From SAR86 cluster bacterium (GTDB taxonomy: Bacteria > Pseudomonadota > Gammaproteobacteria > Magnimaribacterales > D2472), in assembly GCA_016779505.1 (NCBI GenBank), contig JADHNM010000060.1, positions 1 to 5,357 of the forward strand: a stretch of 5,357 nucleotides of DNA. Direction: 5' to 3'. The notes beneath the pieces were generated by a model. It was not told the origin of the DNA and searched no databases. It was given only the letters and a program-made list of their open reading frames with translations. The position numbers were made by a program, and so were the translations under genes. Shown in pieces: positions 1-5,357 of the stretch; the stretch's first letter is position 1; the number at the start of each line of letters is the position of its first letter.

Positions 1-17
1 CCTAATGTAGGTGAAAA

Positions 18-824
18 ATGAAAATTTCATATGAATTTTATCCTCCAAAGGATTTAGATTATCAAAAAGTGGTCAACGAGTTTTCGTTAATTGAAAAGCA
101 TGGGCCGAGATTTATTTCTATAACCTATGGAGCGATGGGAAGTTCTCAGGAAAAAAGTATTGGTCTAATTAAAGCTTTTAAAGAAAAAACAAATATCGAT
201 ATAGTTTCACACTTAACTCTAGTGGGTAAAAGCAAAACCGATTTAATTAAAATCATTAACGAGTTTAAATCCCTTGGTGTTAGCAAAGTGGTTGCCTTAA
301 GGGGTGATAGTCTAGAAGGTAAATTTCAATCTCATCCAGAGGGTTTTCATAACACTGCAGATTTTGTTAAATTTTTAGCAGAATTGAATATAGAAGTTTT
401 CGTGTCTGCATATCCTGAACCTCATCCAGATTCTGAAGGTTTTGATTTTGATCTTAATTTACTAAAAGAAAAAACTATTGCTGGTTCAAATCAATGCATC
501 TCTCAGTTTTGCTTTTCTATAAATAATTATAAAAAGCTAGTTGATCAAATATCAAAAAAAGAAATCAATAATGAATTAACCGCAGGAATTATGCCCATTT
601 ACAATATTCACAGTCTTTGCAGTATGGCAAACAAATGTGGGATACATATACCGGCTGAAATAATTAACCAATTTTCAGATGACAAAGTGCGCAATGAGAA
701 AGCAGCAATAAATATTTGCATCAAACAAATTAAAGATCTTCAAAATATTGGTATAAATAATTTTCATTTTTATACCCTCAACCAATCATCACTTTTACTT
801 GAGGTATTTGATGAATTATCATAA
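18..824 (+). CDS. metF: 5,10-methylenetetrahydrofolate reductase (MetF), short form
   Basis: This is a cytoplasmic flavoenzyme that reduces 5,10-methylene-THF to 5-methyl-THF, the methyl donor for methionine synthesis. The 268-residue protein follows the E. coli MetF pattern throughout a single TIM-barrel domain. Visible motifs are EFYPP at 6-10 (E6 matches the catalytic Glu28 of E. coli), TYGA at 36-39, SHLT at 64-67, ALRGD at 93-97 (D97 matches Asp120, near the flavin), YPEPHP at 132-137, QF at 163-164, GIMP at 190-193 and FHFYTLN at 249-255. It is about 28 residues shorter than the 296-residue E. coli enzyme, mainly because it lacks the N-terminal extension before the first strand. There is no C-terminal SAM-binding regulatory domain, as expected in bacteria. 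The ATG is supported by an AGGTG ribosome-binding site at 9-13 and by the fit of the first strand. It lies 19 bases upstream of metK and is probably cotranscribed with it. It looks more AT-rich than metK. Confidence 0.93.
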   Translation: MKISYEFYPPKDLDYQKVVNEFSLIEKHGPRFISITYGAMGSSQEKSIGLIKAFKEKTNIDIVSHLTLVGKSKTDLIKIINEFKSLGVSKVVALRGDSLEGKFQSHPEGFHNTADFVKFLAELNIEVFVSAYPEPHPDSEGFDFDLNLLKEKTIAGSNQCISQFCFSINNYKKLVDQISKKEINNELTAGIMPIYNIHSLCSMANKCGIHIPAEIINQFSDDKVRNEKAAINICIKQIKDLQNIGINNFHFYTLNQSSLLLEVFDELS

Positions 825-843
825 ATTTAATTAAGGAGAAATT

Positions 844-1998
844 ATGAGTTATATTTTTACATCAGAGTCTGTTTCTGGCGGACATCCCGACAAAGTTTGC
901 GATCAAGTATCTGATGCTGTTTTGGATGCTTACTTAGCTGAAGATCCTAATAGCCGAGTAGCCTGCGAAACAATGATCAAAAATAACATGGTCTATATTG
1001 CTGGAGAGATTACTTCTTTGGGAAGCCCAGACCTCGAACCGATTGTAAGAAAAACCATTAATGATATTGGCTATAACACGGATGAATACGGGTTTAATGG
1101 TGATACTTGTGAGTTTACTAATCTTGTTTTTGAGCAGTCTCCGGATATATCTCAGGGTGTCACTGAAGGTGAAGGAGAAAATTTAGAGCAAGGAGCTGGC
1201 GACCAAGGGTTAATGTTTGGGTATGCATGCAAAGAGACAGAATCATTGATGCCCCTTCCTATAGATCTTTCTCACAGGTTGGTAAAAAAACAAGCTGATG
1301 TTATGAAAAGCGGAGAAATTAAATGGCTAAGGCCTGATGCAAAGAGCCAGGTAAGTGTTATTTATTCTGATGATGGGAAAACAATTGAGGGCCTTTCTGC
1401 TATTGTGCTTTCAACCCAGCATGATGAAGATGTCACTCAAGAAGAAATCAAAGCTGAAGTAATGGATAAAATTATTAAGCCTATCGTTCCTGAGGAATGG
1501 ATTCTTGATTCAACAAATATCTACATTAATCCAACTGGTAAATTTGTGATTGGTGGTCCCGTTGGTGATTGTGGTCTGACAGGAAGAAAAATAATTGTAG
1601 ATACCTACGGAGGCATGGCTCGTCATGGTGGAGGTGCTTTTTCTGGAAAAGATCCATCAAAAGTAGATAGATCAGCGGCATATGCTTCAAGATATGTGGC
1701 TAAGAATATTGTGGCTGCAGGGCTTGCAGATTATTGCGAAATTCAAGTTTCATATGCCATTGGTGTAGCAAAACCCACATCTATTCATGTTGAAACTTTT
1801 AATAGTGAAAAAATATCTAAAGAAGCTATTGTAAAAATAGTTGAAGAGGAGTTTGATCTAAGGCCAAAAAGCCTAATAAATATGCTTGATCTGAAAAGAC
1901 CAATTTATCTTCCAACTGCAGCATATGGACACTTTGGAAGATCTGACATTGATTTAACGTGGGAAAAAACGGATAAAGCAGATCAGATTTCACAGTAA
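844..1998 (+). CDS. metK: S-adenosylmethionine synthetase (methionine adenosyltransferase)
   Basis: This cytoplasmic enzyme makes SAM from ATP and methionine, releasing phosphate and pyrophosphate. It normally acts as a tetramer of dimers-of-dimers and needs Mg2+ and K+. The 384-residue length equals that of E. coli MetK and the two align from end to end. Visible motifs are FTSESV at 5-10, GHPDK at 13-17 (H14 and D16 are active-site residues), GEITS at 54-58 with the methionine-site Glu55, the signature GAGDQG at 117-122, WLRPDAKSQV at 161-170, GDCGLTGRK at 241-249, the phosphate-loop signature GGGAFSGKD at 262-270, and YGHFGR at 361-366. One oddity is Gly at position 12, where most family members have Glu (E-GHPDK). 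The start has a good AAGGAG site at 833-838, five bases before the ATG. The gene follows metF closely and ends at a clear terminator. No SAM riboswitch fits in the 19-base gap upstream. Confidence 0.98.
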   Translation: MSYIFTSESVSGGHPDKVCDQVSDAVLDAYLAEDPNSRVACETMIKNNMVYIAGEITSLGSPDLEPIVRKTINDIGYNTDEYGFNGDTCEFTNLVFEQSPDISQGVTEGEGENLEQGAGDQGLMFGYACKETESLMPLPIDLSHRLVKKQADVMKSGEIKWLRPDAKSQVSVIYSDDGKTIEGLSAIVLSTQHDEDVTQEEIKAEVMDKIIKPIVPEEWILDSTNIYINPTGKFVIGGPVGDCGLTGRKIIVDTYGGMARHGGGAFSGKDPSKVDRSAAYASRYVAKNIVAAGLADYCEIQVSYAIGVAKPTSIHVETFNSEKISKEAIVKIVEEEFDLRPKSLINMLDLKRPIYLPTAAYGHFGRSDIDLTWEKTDKADQISQ

Positions 1999-2016
1999 GG
2001 TTAAATTTACAAATTC

Positions 2017-2042
2017 AAAGGGTGCATATGTGCCCTTTTTTT
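2017..2042 (+). terminator. Rho-independent terminator after metK
   Basis: The stem runs from 2017-2025 to 2030-2038: AAAGGG pairs with CCCTTT, extended by two G-U wobbles and a C-G pair that closes an ATAT loop. A run of seven T follows at 2036-2042. It starts 18 bases after the metK stop and probably ends the metF-metK transcript, although read-through into ahcY cannot be excluded. Confidence 0.85.
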
Positions 2043-2045
2043 ATG

Positions 2046-2051
2046 TAGAAT
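2046..2051 (+). promoter_or_regulatory. Candidate -10 element for ahcY
   Basis: TAGAAT matches the sigma-70 -10 consensus at five of six positions and sits between the metK terminator and ahcY. It would give a start near 2058 and a leader of about 20 bases, long enough for the GGAG ribosome-binding site at 2068-2071 but too short for an SAH riboswitch. At a 17-base spacing the -35 position reads TGCATA, a poor match inside the terminator stem. This is therefore only a candidate. Confidence 0.35.
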
Positions 2052-2077
2052 GCACACTCTCATTAATGGAGTTATAA

Positions 2078-3472
2078 ATGGAAAATGATTATAAAGTAGC
2101 GGATATAGGTCTTGCAGATTTTGGTAGAAGAGAAATATCCTTGGCAGAAAACGAAATGCCTGCACTGATGGCTTTAAGAACTAGGTACAAAGATGCCCAA
2201 CCTCTCAAAGGTGCAAAAATTATGGGTTGCATACACATGACGATCCAAACAGCTGTTTTGATTGAAACGTTGGTAGATCTGGGAGCTGAAGTTCGCTGGT
2301 CTGGATGTAATATTTTTTCAACTCAAGATCATGCAGCAGCTGCAATCGCTGCAGCTGGAATCCCTGTTTTTGCCTGGAAGGGACAAACAGACGAAGAATT
2401 TGATTGGTGCATTGAGCAAACAATCGTTCAAGATGGCAAGCCGTGGGATGCAAATATGATCTTAGATGATGGGGGTGACCTTACACATATGGTTCATACT
2501 AAATTCCCTGACATGCTTGAAACCATTCATGGAATTTCAGAAGAGACTACTACTGGTGTTCATAGGCTTAAAGCAATGCTTGAGAGTAATAGCCTAAAAG
2601 TACCAGCAATTAATGTAAATGACTCAGTAACTAAATCTAAAAATGATAATAAGTATGGTTGCAGACACAGTTTAAACGACGCAATAAAAAGAGGGACCGA
2701 TATGTTTCTCTCTTCAAAGAAGGCATTGGTTATTGGATATGGAGATGTTGGCAAGGGATCTGCTCTTAGCCTTGCACAAGAAGGCATGATTGTGAGAGTT
2801 GTTGAATCTGATCCTATATGTGCCATGCAGGCTTGCATGGATGGATTTGAAGTTGTTTCAACTTACAATAATGGGGTTGTAACCAGAGACGTAAAAGATA
2901 TAAATCTGAGCTTGCTGGAAGATACTGACCTCATTGTAACAACTACCGGAAATGTAAATGTTTGTGATGAAGCAATGTTAAGAACTGTTAAAAACACTGC
3001 TGTAATCTGTAACATAGGTCACTTTGATAATGAAATTGATACGCAGTTCATGAGAGATAAGTGGTATTGGGAAGAGATCAAGCCTCAGGTTCATAGGGTG
3101 TTTAGAGATACCTCTCCATCAGAGACTCCAAATCTTCAAAGCAAAGACTATATTATTCTTTTGTCTGAGGGCAGGCTTGTAAACTTGGGGAATGCAACGG
3201 GTCATCCAAGCAGAATCATGGACGGATCATTTGCTAACCAAGTTTTGGCTCAGATGTATTTATATGAACAGGGTTTTGCAAATGTTAACGATGCTGACAA
3301 GCAGAAAGAAATGTTAACAGTTAAGGTCTTGCCTAAAAAACTAGATGAAGAAGTTGCTGAGCTTATGGTTCAAGGCTTTGGCGGAACAATCACAAAATTA
3401 ACAGGCGAACAAGCTGAGTATATCAATGTTCCTGTTAATGGGCCCTTTAAAGAAGAAGAATACAAATACTAA
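2078..3472 (+). CDS. ahcY: S-adenosyl-L-homocysteine hydrolase (adenosylhomocysteinase)
   Basis: This cytoplasmic NAD+-dependent enzyme splits SAH into adenosine and homocysteine, relieving product inhibition of methyltransferases and feeding homocysteine back to methionine synthesis. The 464-residue protein follows Pseudomonas-type AhcY closely. Substrate-site elements are IHMT at 52-55 (H53), LDDGGD at 129-134 (D131), SEETTTG at 154-160 (E156) and SVTKSKNDN at 183-191 (K186, D190), followed by C195 in YGCR. The Rossmann NAD site is GYGDVGKG at 220-227, with IGHFD at 313-317 further on. The C-terminal tail GPFKEEEYKY has K458 and Y462, which reach the neighbouring subunit's NAD in the family. 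Compared with mammalian enzymes it carries extra residues near 262-281 and 341-356, also found in Pseudomonas. GGAG at 2068-2071, six bases before the ATG, supports the start. It is separated from metK by a terminator, so it probably has its own promoter. Confidence 0.98.
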   Translation: MENDYKVADIGLADFGRREISLAENEMPALMALRTRYKDAQPLKGAKIMGCIHMTIQTAVLIETLVDLGAEVRWSGCNIFSTQDHAAAAIAAAGIPVFAWKGQTDEEFDWCIEQTIVQDGKPWDANMILDDGGDLTHMVHTKFPDMLETIHGISEETTTGVHRLKAMLESNSLKVPAINVNDSVTKSKNDNKYGCRHSLNDAIKRGTDMFLSSKKALVIGYGDVGKGSALSLAQEGMIVRVVESDPICAMQACMDGFEVVSTYNNGVVTRDVKDINLSLLEDTDLIVTTTGNVNVCDEAMLRTVKNTAVICNIGHFDNEIDTQFMRDKWYWEEIKPQVHRVFRDTSPSETPNLQSKDYIILLSEGRLVNLGNATGHPSRIMDGSFANQVLAQMYLYEQGFANVNDADKQKEMLTVKVLPKKLDEEVAELMVQGFGGTITKLTGEQAEYINVPVNGPFKEEEYKY

Positions 3473-3488
3473 TCTAATTAGTTTTTTT
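3468..3488 (+). terminator. Weak AT-rich hairpin with T-tract at the ahcY stop
   Basis: ACTAAT at 3468-3473 is a perfect inverted repeat of ATTAGT at 3477-3482, around a CTA loop, and leads into seven T (3482-3488). The ahcY stop codon lies inside the left arm. With one G-C pair in a six-pair stem and a three-base loop, it would be a weak terminator by itself. It may act with the stronger hairpin 17 bases downstream, or be chance in AT-rich DNA. Confidence 0.3.
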
Positions 3489-3501
3489 CAAATAAATTAC
3501 T

Positions 3502-3507
3502 CATAAT
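3502..3507 (+). promoter_or_regulatory. Candidate -10 element for lptM-lysA-dapF
   Basis: CATAAT matches five of six -10 consensus positions. A start about seven bases downstream would fall at or next to A3514, the first base of the lptM start codon, giving a leaderless message. The best -35 candidate, TTAGTT at 3478-3483 with an 18-base spacer, is weak. This is an inference from position and a short motif only. Confidence 0.25.
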
Positions 3508-3539
3508 AGGCGAATGAAAATTCGCCTATTTTTCTTTTT
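3505..3539 (+). terminator. Strong rho-independent terminator after ahcY, overlapping the lptM start
   Basis: AATAGGCGAAT at 3505-3515 is a perfect 11-bp inverted repeat of ATTCGCCTATT at 3520-3530, closed by a stable GAAA (GNRA) tetraloop. A T-rich tract follows: T3529-3533 region, one C at 3534, then five T at 3535-3539. It lies 32 bases after the ahcY stop, a normal position for that gene's terminator. Unusually, the ATG of the next gene (3514-3516) straddles the left arm and loop, and the right arm encodes the first residues of that protein. Confidence 0.8.
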
Positions 3540-3615
3540 AGCATTGGTTTCTCTTATTGTGTCAGGTTGCGGCATGAAAGCACCCATACCTTCTGAGATT
3601 CTATTTAATATTTAA
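3514..3615 (+). CDS. lptM: Small lipoprotein, LptM (YifL)-like
   Basis: This 33-residue lipoprotein precursor has a basic start (MKIR), a hydrophobic segment at about 5-16 and a lipobox VSGC with the lipidated Cys at 19. The mature part is only 15 residues and starts CGMKAPIP, close to the CGxKGPL pattern after the lipid Cys in the LptM/YifL family. Gly after the Cys predicts outer-membrane sorting. In E. coli, LptM assists maturation of the LptD-LptE lipopolysaccharide translocon. The E. coli protein is about twice as long, so this looks like a minimal version. Position is strong support: the family gene is usually just upstream of lysA, and here the gap is 8 bases. No good ribosome-binding site is seen; AGG at 3508-3510 is only three bases from the ATG. 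The start lies inside a terminator hairpin. The alternative ATG at 3574 would lose the signal peptide and Cys. Confidence 0.75.
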   Translation: MKIRLFFFLALVSLIVSGCGMKAPIPSEILFNI

Positions 3616-3623
3616 ATTCCTTT

Positions 3624-4859
3624 ATGGATCATTTTCATTACAAAGAAGACGAGCTGTATGCTGAAGACGTTGCATTAAAGAATGTAGCAGATAAATATGG
3701 AACACCAGCTTTCATATACAGTAAAGCGACGCTCGAAAGACATGCTCAAGCATACATAAATTCCTTCAAATCCATGGATGGGCTTGTGTGTTTTTCAGTT
3801 AAGGCATTATCGAACATTGCTGTTCTAAAAACCTTAAAAAATTCTGGATGCGGTTTTGATATCGTTTCTGGTGGCGAACTTCATAGGGCGCTTTTAGCGG
3901 GCGCAGATCCGAAAAAAATTATTTTTTCAGGAGTTGGAAAGTCAAAAGGTGAGATGGTGGCAGGCATTGAGAACAATATTCTCTCTTTTAATGTTGAGTC
4001 TGAACATGAGCTAAGTAGGCTTAGCATGGTTGCAGCAGAAATGAAGAAAATAGCTCCTGTGGCGATAAGATTTAATCCAAATGTTGATGCTGGAGTTCAT
4101 GAGTTTACAAAGACAGGACGAAAATCTGATAAGTTTGGTGTCAGCATTGAGGCTGCAAAAGATTTGATAAAAAAATGCAGCAAAAGCGCCAGTCTTAAAC
4201 TTGTAGGTTTGACTTGCCATATTGGATCACAAATTATGGAATTGAAAGGTTTTGAGGATGCTGCTAAACAGGCTTTGGAACTTTTAATTGAGCTTGATAG
4301 GCTAAATATTAATTTAGACTTTATAGATATGGGTGGTGGCCTAGGAGTTAACTATGTGGGAGAGGAGACCATTCAGCCATTTGAATTAATAGAAAGTTAT
4401 GAAAAAATATTTGCAGGTAGAAATGAAAGATTAATACTTGAGCCAGGACGTTCTATTTCAGCCAATGCTGGCATCATGCTCACGAGAGTTGAATACAAAA
4501 AAAATGATTTTCTCATTGTGGATGCTGCAATGAACGATTTGCTGCGCCCAGCTCTCTATCAAGCCCATCATGATGTTTGGCCTGTAAGAAAAACCAACAA
4601 TGCTACATCCAATGTAAGTCTAGTTGGGCCTATCTGTGAAACGGGAGATTTCTTGGCAAAAAATATAAATATTGAAGGCTCTGAAGGGGATCTTTTCGCA
4701 GTAAGAACTGTTGGAGCCTACGGCTTTGTTATGAGCTCAAACTATAACTCACGACCTAGAGCACCAGAAATTATGGTCGACAACGACAAGTTTTATTTGA
4801 TAAGAAAAAGAGAAGATTACTCTTCCCTCACTGCTCTTGAGGAGGGTCTAGATGATTAG
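3624..4859 (+). CDS. lysA: Diaminopimelate decarboxylase
   Basis: This PLP-dependent cytoplasmic enzyme converts meso-diaminopimelate to L-lysine and CO2, the last step of lysine synthesis. The 411-residue protein fits the fold-type III family over its full length: an N-terminal alanine-racemase-like barrel, then a C-terminal beta domain. Visible features are the PLP-binding Lys60 in FSVKALSN (usually KANSN), VSGGEL at 81-86, FSGVGK at 101-106, HIGSQ at 199-203 (H199), the phosphate-binding GGGLG at 237-241, EPGR at 273-276, CETGD at 338-342 (C338 contributes to the partner subunit's site), and GAYGF at 364-368. The start MDHFHYKEDELYAEDV aligns with Pseudomonas LysA, so the ATG is right, although no Shine-Dalgarno sequence precedes it. 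Translation may depend on coupling to lptM 8 bases upstream. The last codons overlap the dapF start by 8 bases. The function pairs directly with DapF, which makes its substrate. Confidence 0.97.
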   Translation: MDHFHYKEDELYAEDVALKNVADKYGTPAFIYSKATLERHAQAYINSFKSMDGLVCFSVKALSNIAVLKTLKNSGCGFDIVSGGELHRALLAGADPKKIIFSGVGKSKGEMVAGIENNILSFNVESEHELSRLSMVAAEMKKIAPVAIRFNPNVDAGVHEFTKTGRKSDKFGVSIEAAKDLIKKCSKSASLKLVGLTCHIGSQIMELKGFEDAAKQALELLIELDRLNINLDFIDMGGGLGVNYVGEETIQPFELIESYEKIFAGRNERLILEPGRSISANAGIMLTRVEYKKNDFLIVDAAMNDLLRPALYQAHHDVWPVRKTNNATSNVSLVGPICETGDFLAKNINIEGSEGDLFAVRTVGAYGFVMSSNYNSRPRAPEIMVDNDKFYLIRKREDYSSLTALEEGLDD

Positions 4860-5357
4860 TTTTAAAAAAATGCATGGTAATGGCAATGACTTTATTGTCG
4901 TAGAGAATCTTACCAAAGCGCACTCCCTGTCAAAATCCCAATTGATAAAAATGGGTGATAGAAAAAAGGGGCTTGGATTTGATCAACTCATTACGATCAA
5001 CCCTCCGAAAAATTCTAATCATGATTTTTATGTAAGGTTTTTTAATTCAGATGGATCTGAAGCAGAGATGTGTATGAATGGAGTTCGGTCGGTTGGAGCA
5101 TATCTTTGGGAAGGCGCCCTTGCTCCAAAAAAGCCTTTACTGTTGGGTACAAAATCAAAGCCAGTGTTAATCAAGCCAATGAGCTCTGATAAAGTAAAAG
5201 TGATTTTAGAATATCCTATTCAAAAAATAATTCCAAAATCAGAAGCTAAGTTTTTAGAAAGATGTGGTTTAAAAAAATATAAATTTATAAATGCTGGCAA
5301 TCAACATTTGATTGTAGAAACAAAAAGAGTTTTTTCTTATAACCTAGATGATCTTTC
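4852..5357 (+). CDS. dapF: Diaminopimelate epimerase (DapF), 5' part, diverged motifs
   Basis: DapF is a cofactor-independent two-cysteine epimerase that converts LL- to meso-diaminopimelate for peptidoglycan and lysine. The window holds 168 codons; the rest, including the second catalytic cysteine, lies beyond the end. The start MISFKKMHGNGNDF matches the family N-terminus. N12, FDQL at 43-46, FFNSDGSE at 63-70 (N65), Cys74 (codon 5071-5073) and N150 match the substrate-binding and catalytic positions of known DapF. Two signatures are altered: the usual CGNGxRC reads CMNGVRS at 74-80, and the usual GNPH reads GNQH at 149-152. The part between about 95 and 146 is hard to align by eye. The start overlaps the lysA stop by 8 bases in another frame, with a strong GAGGAGGG ribosome-binding site at 4839-4846 inside lysA, so the two genes are cotranscribed. 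Identity is firm from the N-terminus and neighbour; how normal the enzyme is remains uncertain. Confidence 0.88.
   Translation, partial: MISFKKMHGNGNDFIVVENLTKAHSLSKSQLIKMGDRKKGLGFDQLITINPPKNSNHDFYVRFFNSDGSEAEMCMNGVRSVGAYLWEGALAPKKPLLLGTKSKPVLIKPMSSDKVKVILEYPIQKIIPKSEAKFLERCGLKKYKFINAGNQHLIVETKRVFSYNLDDL

Noticed and set aside
1..17. Tail of a gene upstream of metF
   Set aside because: Stops occur in each frame in these few bases, but 17 bases are too few to show whether a coding sequence ends here.
825..843. SAM-responsive element or MetJ box before metK
   Set aside because: The gap is 19 bases, mostly AT-rich sequence plus the ribosome-binding site, with no AGACGTCT-like repeats. Any control element would have to lie upstream of metF, outside the window.
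1999..2077. Possible SAH or SAM riboswitch upstream of ahcY
   Set aside because: The 79-base gap is mostly a plain terminator stem and T-tract followed by a short leader with a ribosome-binding site. I see no conserved core or pseudoknot arrangement, and no room for one after the terminator.
2220..2453. Open frame on the - strand inside ahcY
   Set aside because: It lies entirely within the well-conserved ahcY coding region, has no recognisable motif or ribosome-binding site, and is best explained as a shadow.
2560..2838. Second - strand open frame inside ahcY
   Set aside because: It covers the conserved NAD-binding region of ahcY. Its sequence shows no family features and follows from codon use on the other strand.
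4011..4220. Open frame on the - strand inside lysA
   Set aside because: It is opposite conserved lysA barrel codons, is short, and has no recognisable motif or start signal.

Overview
The window looks like chromosomal housekeeping DNA from a low-G+C gammaproteobacterium, probably a streamlined marine type (SAR86-like is one possibility, but sequence alone does not place it). The evidence is the lptM-lysA-dapF order, which is typical of Gammaproteobacteria, proteins that recall Pseudomonas and E. coli homologues, AT-rich codon choice and short intergenic gaps. All six genes are on the + strand. I saw no mobile element, CRISPR array, tRNA or rRNA, and no intergenic gap is longer than about 150 bases.

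Region 1 (18-3472) carries one-carbon and activated-methyl metabolism. A short metF (methylenetetrahydrofolate reductase) is followed after 19 bases by metK (S-adenosylmethionine synthetase). A rho-independent terminator and a short spacer then lead to ahcY (S-adenosylhomocysteine hydrolase). MetF supplies the methyl group used to remake methionine, MetK makes SAM from methionine, and AhcY removes the SAH left after methylation and returns homocysteine to the cycle. The homocysteine methyltransferase that would close the cycle is not in the window.

Region 2 (3468-3539) is the junction between the two gene groups. It has a weak AT-rich hairpin at the ahcY stop codon, then a strong 11-bp GAAA-loop hairpin with a T-tract. 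The start codon of the next gene lies inside the second hairpin.

Region 3 (3514-5357) holds a 33-residue lipoprotein gene (lptM/yifL-like), lysA (diaminopimelate decarboxylase) and the 5' part of dapF (diaminopimelate epimerase), which runs off the window end. DapF converts LL- to meso-diaminopimelate for peptidoglycan and for LysA, which decarboxylates it to lysine. lysA and dapF overlap by 8 bases.

I found no evidence of a new biological system. The points most worth a second look are the terminator that contains the lptM start codon, with a possible leaderless promoter beside it, the diverged signature motifs of the partial DapF, and single-residue departures in MetK and LysA signature motifs.
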